Below are positions 8,545 through 16,483 of a DNA stretch of 64,000 bases, piece after piece. The notes beneath the pieces are model-generated. The model was given only the letters and a program-made list of their open reading frames with translations. It had not been told where the DNA came from and did not search any database. The translations under genes were made by a program, and so were the position numbers. Numbering within the stretch: position 1 is the first letter of the stretch; every line of letters starts with the position of its first letter. The DNA comes from Mycetocola lacteus (GTDB taxonomy: Bacteria > Actinomycetota > Actinomycetes > Actinomycetales > Microbacteriaceae), in the NCBI RefSeq assembly GCF_003667575.1, contig NZ_RCUY01000010.1:1-64000 (forward strand), in the 5' to 3' direction.

Positions 8545-9591
8545 GTGAGCACCTCCACCCCACCGATGACCCGCATCCGCACGGTTCTGCCCGGCCTGGG
8601 CATTGCCCTGATCGCCGCGGTGGCGGCCCAGGGCATTCATCTCCTCACCCCGGCGATCCCCGCACTCACCTGGGCCGTGCTGCTGGGAATTCTCGCCGCC
8701 AATATACCCGCGACGGCCCGGATTCTGCGCGGCTTCGCCGCTCCCGGCATCGCCTTTGCCGCCAAAAAACTCATGCGGCTGGGCATCGTGTTGCTCGGCC
8801 TGAAACTCAGCCTGGTGGATGTGGCGGGTCTGGGCTGGCCCACCCTGCTGGTGGTGATCGGGATCGTCCTCATCACGTTCATGGGAACCCTGTATGGCGG
8901 CAAGCTCCTGCGCCTGCCCGGCGATCAGCCACTCCTGATGGCCGCCGGTTTTGCGATCTGCGGTGCCTCGGCGATCGGTGCGATGAGTGCGGCCACCGGT
9001 GCCAAGAATAAGGATGCGGTCGCCCCGGTTGCGATGGTCACCCTGTGCGGCACCCTGGCGATAGCGGTGCTCCCGTTGGCCGGTCACCTGCTGGGCCTCG
9101 GCCCGGCCGAGTTTGGCTTCTGGGTCGGAGCAAGCGTCCACGATGTTGGCCAGGTGGTGGCTACCGCTCAGACCGCGGGCGCGGGAGCACTGGCCATCGC
9201 GGTGGTGGTGAAGCTGACCCGGGTGGTTCTGCTGGCCCCGATGGTGACCGGAACGGCGCTGGTGGTCCGGGCCCGGGAACGTCGAAACTCGGCGGCCCTG
9301 GAGACCCCGGTTTCCGCGACCCTGCCCCCGATCCTGCCCCTGTTTGTGGCCGGCTTTTTGCTGATGATTGTGCTGCGCAGTTTCGATCTGGTGGCCCCCG
9401 GCATCCTGGATGTCGCCGCCCAGGCGCAGGATTGGCTGCTCGCTCTGGCCCTGTTTTCTCTCGGGTCCGGCGTACGCGTGGGCGAGCTGCGCCGCGGCGG
9501 CGCACGCACCGCACTGTTGGCCCTGGCCTCCTGGGTGCTGATCGCGCTGCTCGCCCTCGCCGCCGTCTGGCTGCTCCAGCCCGGCGCGTAG
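8545..9591 (+). CDS. YeiH/UPF0324 family membrane protein (putative sulfate exporter family)
   Basis: About 348 residues with some ten transmembrane segments. Family phrases are clear: LGIVLLGLKLSLVDV, AICGASAIGAMSAATGAKNKD, FWVGASVHDVGQVVATA and ALFSLGSGVRVGELRRGG. The family is often annotated as a sulfate exporter by weak inference; the real substrate is unknown. GTG at 8545 follows AAAGGA and fits better than ATG at 8491. It is convergent with the dsbA-like gene, with a strong hairpin between them. Confidence 0.88.
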   Translation: MSTSTPPMTRIRTVLPGLGIALIAAVAAQGIHLLTPAIPALTWAVLLGILAANIPATARILRGFAAPGIAFAAKKLMRLGIVLLGLKLSLVDVAGLGWPTLLVVIGIVLITFMGTLYGGKLLRLPGDQPLLMAAGFAICGASAIGAMSAATGAKNKDAVAPVAMVTLCGTLAIAVLPLAGHLLGLGPAEFGFWVGASVHDVGQVVATAQTAGAGALAIAVVVKLTRVVLLAPMVTGTALVVRARERRNSAALETPVSATLPPILPLFVAGFLLMIVLRSFDLVAPGILDVAAQAQDWLLALALFSLGSGVRVGELRRGGARTALLALASWVLIALLALAAVWLLQPGA

Positions 9592-9617
9592 TCCCGATAC
9601 GCCTCGAAAATGCAAAA

Positions 9618-9644
9618 TCCGGGTGCCTCATCGGCACCCGGATA
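9618..9644. terminator. Rho-independent terminator between convergent genes
   Basis: Perfect 11-bp stem ATCCGGGTGCC / GGCACCCGGAT with a five-base loop. Read on the minus strand it is followed by TTTGCATTTT, so it most clearly terminates the dsbA-like gene. It also lies 27 bp past the yeiH stop. Confidence 0.85.
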
Positions 9645-9663
9645 TCGCGAGAGGTCGGGAAAA

Positions 9664-10329
9664 CTAGCTCTTTTCGGCCAGCGCCTTATCCAGGGCCGCG
9701 CGGATGTCGTCAAGTTTGGTGAGCTGCAGCGGTTCGTTGTTCACGAAGATCGACGGGGTGCCCTGAAGTCCGAATCGAGTTGCGGCGTCCAGGTCCTCCT
9801 TCACTCGCGCCTCGGTGGCCGGGTCGGCGATCGCCGCATCATAGGCCGCCATGTCCAGACCCAGCTGCTCGGCATAGCCGCGGAAAACATCGGCCTGGGA
9901 ATCGGCCTTGTGACTCCACTCCTCCTGGGTGTCAAAGAGCTTGTTGTACATCACCTCGAGCTTGCCCTGACGGGCGGCGGCCTCGGCAGCGAGGGCGGCG
10001 GGGCCGGAGTTGGGGTGTCCGTTCAGCGGGAAGTAGCGCAGGACAAAGGTGATCTTGCCCGCGTAGTCCTTCCGAATCTGCTCCATATACGGGTGCACAG
10101 CCGCGCAGGCCTCGCACTCGAAGTCGAGGAACTCGGTGAGCACCACGGCATCGGGACCGGCGTCATCGAGTCGGTGGCTGTTTTCTGCCACCACCGAAAT
10201 CCCGTTGGAGGCGGAGGGCGAGGCCACTTCCTTTTTCTCGAACGGCTTTGCAATCACCAGATACACCACCCCCGCCGCAATGAGGAGGAGGGCGACAACG
10301 GCAATCTGAATTCGAGTACTGGTACGCAT
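9664..10329 (-). CDS. Membrane-anchored DsbA/thioredoxin-like protein
   Basis: 221 residues. An N-terminal membrane anchor (about 8-27, IAVVALLLIAAGVVYLVIA) is followed by a thioredoxin-fold DsbA-like domain. The active-site motif is Cys72-Glu-Ala-Cys75 in FLDFECEACAAVHPY, and the cis-proline loop is GLQGTPSIFVN near 190. It should act outside the membrane as a thiol-disulfide oxidoreductase. Its possible clients include the Cys-paired giant surface protein and the twin lipoproteins in this window, but that link is inference. It has terminators on both sides. Confidence 0.9.
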   Translation of the reverse strand: MRTSTRIQIAVVALLLIAAGVVYLVIAKPFEKKEVASPSASNGISVVAENSHRLDDAGPDAVVLTEFLDFECEACAAVHPYMEQIRKDYAGKITFVLRYFPLNGHPNSGPAALAAEAAARQGKLEVMYNKLFDTQEEWSHKADSQADVFRGYAEQLGLDMAAYDAAIADPATEARVKEDLDAATRFGLQGTPSIFVNNEPLQLTKLDDIRAALDKALAEKS

Positions 10330-10371
10330 CGAGACCCGAGCTTAGTCGAAACCACGGGGGAAAACACGAAA

Positions 10372-10405
10372 GCGGCCAGCGTGGACAAAAGTCCGCACTG
10401 GCCGC
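10372..10405. terminator. Terminator downstream of the DUF2469 gene
   Basis: The hairpin has outer arms GCGGCCAG / CTGGCCGC extended by a GTGGAC / GTCCGC inner stem and an AAAA loop. On the minus strand it is followed by TTTCGTGTTTT, so it ends the lepB-rnhB-DUF2469 transcript. Confidence 0.8.
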
Positions 10406-10431
10406 CTGGCGACCGTAACGACGCCGGGATG

Positions 10432-10755
10432 TTACTTTCCGAGCGAGAGATCCTTGGGAATCTCGAAATCGCTCGGATTGAGCTCCTCGACGTTGACGTC
10501 CTTAAAGGTGAGAACGCGAACGGACTTCACAAAACGGTCCGACCGATAGATGTCCCACACCCAGACGTCGTTCATCGTGATCTCAAAATAGAAATCGTGC
10601 TCGGTGTCCTGACGCACCAGGGTTACCTCATTGGCGAGGTAGAACCGGCGTTCGGTCTCGATCACATACTTGAACTGGGAAACCACATCGCGATACTCGC
10701 GGTACAGGGCGAGCTCGACCTCACGGTCGTAGTCCTCAATCTCGTCATCATCCAT
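10432..10755 (-). CDS. DUF2469 family protein
   Basis: 107 residues, the normal length for this actinobacterial family, which starts MDDDEIEDYDREVELALYREYRDVV and continues through RRFYLANEV. The function is unknown. It is almost always next to rnhB in actinobacteria, as here (12 bp from the rnhB stop), which suggests a conserved but unexplained link. Acidic N-terminus, no membrane segment and no signal peptide, so it is probably cytoplasmic. Confidence 0.93.
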   Translation of the reverse strand: MDDDEIEDYDREVELALYREYRDVVSQFKYVIETERRFYLANEVTLVRQDTEHDFYFEITMNDVWVWDIYRSDRFVKSVRVLTFKDVNVEELNPSDFEIPKDLSLGK

Positions 10756-10767
10756 GGTGTCTCTATC

Positions 10768-11427
10768 CTAGACGCTTTCGGGTGTTGTGTATGCGCCGAG
10801 CCAGGTGGCTCGGTGTTGCGCGGTCAGGCCGTGTTCACGAACGGCGGTGAGGTGAGCGGGCGATCCGTACCCCTTGTTCCCGGACCATCCGTATTCGGGA
10901 TGGGAGGCGTCATGCTCCTGCATCAGGGTGTCTCGCTCGACCTTGGCGATAATCGAGGCGGCGGCCACCGAGACGCAGTCACGGTCGGCCTTCACCCGGG
11001 TACGCACATCCAACGGGGATGCCAGCCCCGGCGAGAGCCAGTCGTGGGATCCATCCAGCAGGATCGTGGCCCCGGCGACATCGGCACCGGCCGCGTGCAG
11101 GATCCCCAGTGCACGCTTGCCGGCGAGAGCCAGGGCGGGCACGATGCCGATCTGGTCCACCTCGGCGGCACTGGCCATACCCACCGCGTGCAGCGGCGTC
11201 CAGGCACGCACCAGGGGTTCCAACACCGTGCGCTTCTTCTCGCTCACCAACTTGGAATCGCGCAGGCCCTCGGGCGGCGATCCCAACCCCGGAACAAACA
11301 CGGCCATTCCCACGGCAACGGGCCCGGCGATTGCGCCGCGCCCTACCTCATCGCATCCGATAATCAGGCGCGAACCGGTCGCCAAAAACTGCGTTTCCAC
11401 CTCATCGGTGGGCAATACTGCGGGCAT
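10768..11427 (-). CDS. rnhB: Ribonuclease HII
   Basis: 219 residues. It cleaves RNA in RNA-DNA hybrids and starts removal of misincorporated ribonucleotides. The catalytic acidic pair is Asp26-Glu27 in IIGCDEVGRGAIAGPVAV, followed by the family motif LRDSKLVSEKKR, ILLDGSHDWL with another active-site Asp, and VAAASIIAKVERD. The start ATG shares one base with the lepB stop (TAATG), so the two are translationally coupled. Confidence 0.95.
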   Translation of the reverse strand: MPAVLPTDEVETQFLATGSRLIIGCDEVGRGAIAGPVAVGMAVFVPGLGSPPEGLRDSKLVSEKKRTVLEPLVRAWTPLHAVGMASAAEVDQIGIVPALALAGKRALGILHAAGADVAGATILLDGSHDWLSPGLASPLDVRTRVKADRDCVSVAAASIIAKVERDTLMQEHDASHPEYGWSGNKGYGSPAHLTAVREHGLTAQHRATWLGAYTTPESV

Positions 11428-12170
11428 TACTTCTTTTCTACGCCGTTGAACACTTCGGGATAGTTGCCCAGACCGCTCCAGCGGTCAAAGGGCCAGGTGA
11501 TCACGAAGGCTCGACCCACGACGTTTTTGATCGGAACGAACCCCTTGGTGGGGCCATCCTGGTTAAAGCGGGAATCCAGCGAGTCGTAGCGGTTGTCTCC
11601 CATGACCCACAGGCTGTCCGGGGGCACGGTGACCTTGAAGTTCACGCCGGAAACACTCTGATTTCCGTTGAGTTTGACGTACGGCTCATCCAGCGGAACG
11701 CCGTTGACGGTCATCTGTCCCAGTGCGTTACAGCACTCGATCACGTCGCCCGGGAGACCGATCACCCGCTTAATCAGGTGATCGTTGTTGTCGGGTGAAG
11801 CCAGGCCCACCAGCGACAGGAACCATTCACCGGCGCCCACCAGGGCGTTGGCGGGCTGCTGCTTGGGGGTGACCGGTAGCCATCCACCCGGATCGCGGAA
11901 GACCACAACATCACCGTGCTGAAGCGGGACCACATTGGGAACCAGCTCGTTCACCAGGATGCGGTCGTTGACCTGCAGCGTGTTCTCCATCGACCCCGAG
12001 GGGATGTAGAACGAGCGCACCAGGAAGGTCTTCACCAGGAAGGATGCCAGGATCGCGATAACTACAATGACCGCAAGATCGCGGACGAAGTACCATCCAC
12101 CGCGCTTTCTGGTAGCGCGCTTATTACGTCGCGAGGGTAGATTCTCCCCCGCCAGAATGCTATCTGTCAT
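11427..12170 (-). CDS. lepB: Signal peptidase I
   Basis: 247 residues. It removes signal peptides from exported proteins. A cytosolic basic N-terminus and one membrane segment (about 31-50) lead into the S26 protease domain. The nucleophile is Ser60 in FYIPSGSMENTL and the general base is Lys134 in HLIKRVIGLPGD; the conserved VMGDNRYDSLDSR box follows. It overlaps rnhB. A strong hairpin sits between rplS and this gene, 10 bp ahead of the ATG. Confidence 0.95.
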   Translation of the reverse strand: MTDSILAGENLPSRRNKRATRKRGGWYFVRDLAVIVVIAILASFLVKTFLVRSFYIPSGSMENTLQVNDRILVNELVPNVVPLQHGDVVVFRDPGGWLPVTPKQQPANALVGAGEWFLSLVGLASPDNNDHLIKRVIGLPGDVIECCNALGQMTVNGVPLDEPYVKLNGNQSVSGVNFKVTVPPDSLWVMGDNRYDSLDSRFNQDGPTKGFVPIKNVVGRAFVITWPFDRWSGLGNYPEVFNGVEKK

Positions 12171-12180
12171 TTAACCGCCC

Positions 12181-12212
12181 GAGCTCCCCACCAGCATAGC
12201 GGTGGGGAGCTC
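12181..12212. terminator. Strong hairpin between rplS and lepB
   Basis: Perfect 12-bp stem GAGCTCCCCACC / GGTGGGGAGCTC with an eight-base loop, 41 bp past the rplS stop and 10 bp upstream of the lepB ATG. On the minus strand no U-tract follows (GGGCGGTTAAATG), so it may be an rplS terminator, or a leader structure affecting lepB read-through or ribosome access. Confidence 0.6.
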
Positions 12213-12253
12213 GGTTATTCTGACGGCTTGCCGTGAGAGATATGAAGCAGCGC

Positions 12254-12601
12254 TTAGAAGTCGCGCTTCTCCTTGATCTTCGCCTTCTTACCGCGCAGCT
12301 CGCGCAGGTAGTACAGCTTGGCGCGACGGACGTCACCGCGGGTGACAACCTCGAGCTTCTCGATCACCGGGGAGTGCACCGGGAAGGTACGCTCCACGCC
12401 AACCTGGAAGCTGACCTTGCGGACCGTGAAGGTCTCGCGAACGCCGTCACCCTGGCGACGGATAACCGCACCCTGGAAGACCTGGACACGAGAGCGGGTG
12501 CCCTCGATGATGTTTACGTGAACCTTGACGGTGTCACCGGCGCGGAATGCCGGGATGTCCGACTTCAGCGATGCTGCATCGACTGCGTCGAGGATATGCA
12601 T
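12254..12601 (-). CDS. rplS: 50S ribosomal protein L19
   Basis: 115 residues, normal length. The L19 signature runs through [44 protein letters not shown] and [18 protein letters not shown]. It is a 50S protein at the interface with 30S. A purine-rich GAGAGCG precedes the ATG. In many bacteria rplS follows trmD and rimM; here those genes lie about 10 kb away, the split arrangement common in Microbacteriaceae. Confidence 0.97.
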   Translation of the reverse strand: MHILDAVDAASLKSDIPAFRAGDTVKVHVNIIEGTRSRVQVFQGAVIRRQGDGVRETFTVRKVSFQVGVERTFPVHSPVIEKLEVVTRGDVRRAKLYYLRELRGKKAKIKEKRDF

Positions 12602-12766
12602 TTTTGTTCGCTCTCTGTACCCGCCACAGGTCGACTACGAAAATAGAATTTTGATGTAGGTGTGTGTCCGCATAGATGCCGGCTCCCCTGTGGCAGAGCG
12701 TGGCCGCGGCACAAGGGGTAATTATGTCACACTTCCGGGCGCACCCTCAACTTGGCCGAGTGCAGG

Positions 12767-13279
12767 CTAGGAGTCGCGCGGACGCTCCTCGATCACGATG
12801 TACTCGCCGTCATCTTCGAATCGCGGAGCGCTCATCCCGGGCTGACCGGGCGCACCGGGCTGCTGCTGAGCGAGACGTTCAAACTCGGCCATCGCTTCTC
12901 GGGTACGCACCGCGGCCTCGCGGAACAGCCGCCAGATGGAATACCAGAGGGCCCCCAGACCGGCGATCACCCCGAGCACACCAAACAGGGCCATCGAGGA
13001 GCCGAAGATTCCGAAGCCGATGATGGTTGCGTGCCAGATCGCCAGCACGGCCACATCACCCCACTCCAGTGCGCGCTGTCGTCGCACCTGGGCCCGGCCG
13101 TAAATTAGCAGGGTCACCGCGAGCAGCGCGATAAAGAGGATGGGCATTGCGAATAGGAGCCCGAGGAAGTCCCAGCCGTTGTTGTTGCCGTCGAAAATCA
13201 CCCAGCCCAGTAGTGGCCACAGCGGGAGAACCACCACGGCCAGGAACATCCAGCGAAGGAAAACACGACGAACGAACAT
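12767..13279 (-). CDS. Small multi-pass membrane protein, unknown function
   Basis: 170 residues with about four hydrophobic segments (near 8-28, 38-60, 76-96 and 98-116), then a charged cytoplasmic-looking tail with a Gln/Pro/Gly stretch (AQQQPGAPGQPG). Similar short proteins in Microbacteriaceae are sometimes labelled MFS permease, but it is far too short for an MFS carrier. No catalytic motif is visible. It lies 165 bp upstream of rplS on the same strand. Confidence 0.75.
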   Translation of the reverse strand: MFVRRVFLRWMFLAVVVLPLWPLLGWVIFDGNNNGWDFLGLLFAMPILFIALLAVTLLIYGRAQVRRQRALEWGDVAVLAIWHATIIGFGIFGSSMALFGVLGVIAGLGALWYSIWRLFREAAVRTREAMAEFERLAQQQPGAPGQPGMSAPRFEDDGEYIVIEERPRDS

Positions 13280-13360
13280 ACCTCCAGAATACGGCGTTCG
13301 AGCCGCCGAGGATATGCCTGAGGGTCGTTCCCGAGGATGATTTCGCGAGGGGCGTAGCGC

Positions 13361-14050
13361 CTAAGCGACCGACTCGGGCAACGCGATCGGTTCGGTCCCG
13401 GGGCCCTGCTGCGCGGGGCCCTCGGCAGCGTCGACCGGGGCGGTTCCGGCCAGCCGGACCCGGAGCAGGCGAAGGGAATACTGAATCATCGGCCCGATGC
13501 TGAGAGCGAAGATCACCGTGCCCACCCCGAGCCCGCCGCCCAGAGCCCAGCCCCCCAGAGCCACGATCACCTCGATCGATCCGCGCACCTTCCAGATTGT
13601 CCAGCCGGTGCGGGCGGTGACCCCGGTCATCAGCCCGTCGCGGGGGCCGGGACCCAGGCCCGCCCCGATATAGAGGGCGCTGGAGAGGGCAAGGAGCACC
13701 ATCGCGGCGATAAACAGGACGATCCGCACCGGGAACGATTCGATCGGCGGGAGCAGGGTCAGGGTAAAACCGGCGACCGGGCCCACCGTCAGCGCGTTGA
13801 CCAGCGTCCCGATCCCAGGCTTCTGGCGCAGCGGTATCCACAGCAGCATGATCAGAAAGCTGAGAATCAGCACACTGAGCCCGAACTCGATGCCCGTGCG
13901 CACCGAGAAGCCCTGCGAGAGCACATCCCAGGGTGAAAGGCCGAGGTCCGCGCGGACAAACAGGGCAATCGCGATGCCGTAACCGGCCAGGCCGACCAGG
14001 AGTCGGGTGGTGCGCAGGAGCGGATGGGTGCCGGTGAGGAGGTGGTGCAT
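13361..14050 (-). CDS. yczE: YczE-type membrane protein
   Basis: About 229 residues with five to six transmembrane segments. The YczE/YyaS/YitT pattern is clear: LFVRADLGLSPWDVLSQGFSVRTGIEFG and GAGLGPGPRDGLMTGVTARTGWTIWKVR. The open frame extends to 14236, but ATG at 14050 preceded by AAAGAAGGA fits the family start and leaves a real intergenic region. It is divergent from a MocR-type regulator, the known yczE-yczR pairing, so it is probably that regulator's target. The transported or sensed molecule is unknown. Confidence 0.88.
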   Translation of the reverse strand: MHHLLTGTHPLLRTTRLLVGLAGYGIAIALFVRADLGLSPWDVLSQGFSVRTGIEFGLSVLILSFLIMLLWIPLRQKPGIGTLVNALTVGPVAGFTLTLLPPIESFPVRIVLFIAAMVLLALSSALYIGAGLGPGPRDGLMTGVTARTGWTIWKVRGSIEVIVALGGWALGGGLGVGTVIFALSIGPMIQYSLRLLRVRLAGTAPVDAAEGPAQQGPGTEPIALPESVA

Positions 14051-14112
14051 GGGGTCCTTCTTTAACGAGATGCCCGGGCAGGTGCCCGGGGAGAATCCCA
14101 TCGTCCGGCAAA

Positions 14113-14153
14113 TTGGCACCCCTCGACAGTGCCACATCGGATAAAGTGGCACC
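14113..14153. promoter_or_regulatory. Probable YczR operator and leaderless promoter
   Basis: Three copies of the same half-site lie in 41 bp: TTGGCACC (14113-14120), the inverted AGTGCCAC (14128-14135) and the direct AGTGGCACC (14145-14153, touching the yczR ATG). TTGGCA and GATAAA (14139-14144) could serve as a -35/-10 pair with a long 20-bp spacer and a start site at or next to the ATG, giving a leaderless message. Multiple half-sites suit a dimeric MocR protein that regulates itself and yczE. Confidence 0.6.
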
Positions 14154-15578
14154 ATGTCACCAGCCACGCCGCCCCCGGTCTCCCCCAGCAGGCTCGTTCG
14201 CGCGCTCGGCGATTGGCAGCGCCCAGACCAGCCCACCTATCGGGCCCTGGCCGCGCGCATCCGACTCCTGCTGCTGGACGGACGCCTAGCCGCTGACACC
14301 CGTCTGCCCGCCGAACGCGATCTGGGAACGCGACTGGGCCTCAGTCGCAACACGATTGCCGCGGCCTATGCGGCCCTGCGCGAGGCCGGCTATCTGACCA
14401 GCGTGCGCGGTTCGGGTTCGCGGCTGTGCCTACCCGGTGGCGAACGCGGCGAGAGCGACCTCCTGCGCACCAGCGCCATCGACTTTCGACGCGCCACCTT
14501 CACCGCCTACCCGGGCATCACCGACCTCTATGCCGAGGCTGTTGAGCGGATCCCCGATCACATCAATGAGTCCGGCTACGACATCCACGGCCTTCCGCTG
14601 CTGCGCGAGGCGATTGCCGCGCACTATGTGGGACGCGGCATCCCCACCACCCCCGAGCAGATCATCGTGACCAGCGGCGCCCAGCACGCGCTGCACCTGG
14701 TGACCCACGCGCTGATTCGGCCCGGCGAACGGGTCCTGATCGAGCATCCCAGCTACGCGCACGCGTTCGACACCCTGGCCGCCGGGGGTGCACGCCTGCT
14801 CCCCCTCCCGATCGAACCCGAGGGGTGGGACGTCGCGGCCGCGACCGAGCTCCTGCGCCGCGCCCGTCCGAGCGCCGCGTACATCATGCCGGACTTCCAA
14901 AACCCCAGCGGGGCGAGCCTGGCCGAGGAGGATCGCCTTGCCCTCGTGCGGGCAGCCGCGCAGGCGGGCACCACCCTGATCGTGGATGAAACCACGTCCT
15001 GGCTCGACATCGACCGGGGTGAACGCACCGGGCTGGCCGCGCTCTCCCGCGATGTGGTGACCCTCGGCTCGCTGGGCAAGGTGGTGTGGGGCGCGATGCG
15101 GATCGGCTGGATTCGCGCACCCCGGCCGCTCGTGGATCGGATTCTCGCGGTTCGATCCGGGGTGGATCTGGGCACCGCGATCCTGGAACAGATCGTCGCG
15201 AGTCTCGCCCTGCGCGACATCGATAGCGTCCTGGGCTTCCGTCGCACCCAGCTGCGCGACAGCCGCGATCATCTGGTCGGGCTGCTGAACGAGCACTTCC
15301 CCGAGTGGAACACGCACGTGGTCAACGGCGGCATGTCGCTGTGGCAGCACACCGGAACCATCTCCACCCTGGCCCTCGCCGATGCAGCCCGTGCCGAGGG
15401 ACTGGCGATCATCCCCGGGACGCGCTTCGGGGTGGACGGGGCCTTTGACAACTACCTCCGCCTGCCCTTCGGTTACACCAACGCCGACCTTACCGCCGGC
15501 GTTCTGGCGCTGCGCCGCGCGGCCGATGCGGTGGGGTCGCCGAGCGCCCAGCGCCGGGTGTTTGAACCGGTGGTGTAA
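14154..15578 (+). CDS. yczR: MocR-family (GntR-aminotransferase) regulator YczR
   Basis: 474 residues. The N-terminal GntR winged helix (about 15-95, TYRALAARIRLLLLDGRL and RDLGTRLGLSRNTIAAAYAAL) is fused to a fold-type I aminotransferase domain (about 120-460). The latter shows YDIHGLPLLREAIAAHY, SGAQHALHLV, MPDFQNPSGASL and the PLP lysine region TLGSLGKVVWGAMRIGW (Lys in SLGKVVWG). MocR proteins use PLP as ligand or cofactor. The divergent yczE partner places it in the YczR subgroup. Confidence 0.93.
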   Translation: MSPATPPPVSPSRLVRALGDWQRPDQPTYRALAARIRLLLLDGRLAADTRLPAERDLGTRLGLSRNTIAAAYAALREAGYLTSVRGSGSRLCLPGGERGESDLLRTSAIDFRRATFTAYPGITDLYAEAVERIPDHINESGYDIHGLPLLREAIAAHYVGRGIPTTPEQIIVTSGAQHALHLVTHALIRPGERVLIEHPSYAHAFDTLAAGGARLLPLPIEPEGWDVAAATELLRRARPSAAYIMPDFQNPSGASLAEEDRLALVRAAAQAGTTLIVDETTSWLDIDRGERTGLAALSRDVVTLGSLGKVVWGAMRIGWIRAPRPLVDRILAVRSGVDLGTAILEQIVASLALRDIDSVLGFRRTQLRDSRDHLVGLLNEHFPEWNTHVVNGGMSLWQHTGTISTLALADAARAEGLAIIPGTRFGVDGAFDNYLRLPFGYTNADLTAGVLALRRAADAVGSPSAQRRVFEPVV

Positions 15579-15653
15579 CTCACCCCCGACCGTGGATCGC
15601 GGTTTCCGCGCGGCCATATGCGTGAGTGCGGTGGATCCTGCGAGAATAGACGC

Positions 15654-16421
15654 ATGATTGAACTGCGCACCCCCGAAGAGATCGAGCAGATGCGTCCGGC
15701 CGGACGCTTTGTGGCCGAGGTCCTGACCGCCCTGGAGGAGAAGGCCGCGGTGGGTGTGAACCTGCTGGAGCTGGACGAGCTGGCCCACAAGATGATCCGG
15801 GATCGCGGTGCCGAGTCCTGCTACATCGACTACCACCCCTCCTTCGGCGCCAGCCCGTTTGGCAAGGTACTGTGCACCTCGGTGAACGACGCCGTACTGC
15901 ACGGCCTGCCCCACGACTACGTGCTCCAGGATGGTGACCTGCTGAGCGTGGACTTCGCCGCCTCGGTGAACGGCTGGGTGTCCGACTCGGCGCTGTCACT
16001 GATCGTGGGCACCGAGCGTCCCGAGGATCGCCACCTGATCGAGATCACCCAGAACGCCCTGGAGGCCGGCATCGCCCAGGCAGTGGTCGGCAACAAGATG
16101 GGTGATATCTCCAACGCGATCGGCGCGGTTGCCACCGTCGCCGGGCTGAAGATCAACACCGACTTCGGCGGTCACGGCGTGGGTCGCACCATGCACGGCG
16201 AGCCGCACGTGCCCAATAAGGGCCGCCCCAACCGCGGATTCCCGCTGCGCGAGGGCCTGGTTATCGCGATCGAGCCGTGGTTCCTGCACACCACCGACAA
16301 GCTGATCACCGACGCCGATGGCTGGACCCTGCGCTCGGCCGACGGCTCGCGCGGCGCGCACCAGGAGCACACCGTGGCGATCACCGCCGACGGTCCGATC
16401 ATCCTCACCGCCCGCGACTAG
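15654..16421 (+). CDS. map: Methionine aminopeptidase, type I
   Basis: 255 residues. It removes initiator methionine from new proteins. Metal ligands are visible: the two Asp in LLSVDFAASVNGWVSDSAL, His in FGGHGVGRTMHGEPHV, Glu in IAIEPWF and Glu in AHQEHTVAIT. The substrate-site His lies in AVLHGLPHDYV. ATG at 15654 is the family start, with no good ribosome site and a GAGAATAGA stretch about 6 bp upstream, so it may be leaderless. A second map paralogue near secY is usual in actinobacteria but is outside this window. Confidence 0.95.
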   Translation: MIELRTPEEIEQMRPAGRFVAEVLTALEEKAAVGVNLLELDELAHKMIRDRGAESCYIDYHPSFGASPFGKVLCTSVNDAVLHGLPHDYVLQDGDLLSVDFAASVNGWVSDSALSLIVGTERPEDRHLIEITQNALEAGIAQAVVGNKMGDISNAIGAVATVAGLKINTDFGGHGVGRTMHGEPHVPNKGRPNRGFPLREGLVIAIEPWFLHTTDKLITDADGWTLRSADGSRGAHQEHTVAITADGPIILTARD

Positions 16422-16430
16422 CGAACCCTC

Positions 16431-16470
16431 CAGACGCCCCGGTTTGTGCGTGCACAGCCGGGGCGTTCTG
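16431..16470. terminator. Bidirectional terminator between map and the pucR-like gene
   Basis: The stem CAGACGCCCCGG pairs with CCGGGGCGTTCTG (one bulge), and a GTGC/GCAC pair sits in the loop. It lies between the convergent map and PucR-type genes. There is a short T-run only on the plus side. Confidence 0.7.
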
Positions 16471-16483
16471 CGTTCGGATGAGC

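Noticed and set aside
9610..11463. 617-codon plus-strand ORF opposite the dsbA-like, DUF2469 and rnhB genes
   Set aside because: Antisense shadow of three well-supported genes in high-GC DNA; it contains no recognisable domain.
14430..15914. 494-codon minus-strand ORF opposite yczR
   Set aside because: It fully overlaps a clear MocR regulator and runs into map; it is a GC-driven open frame.
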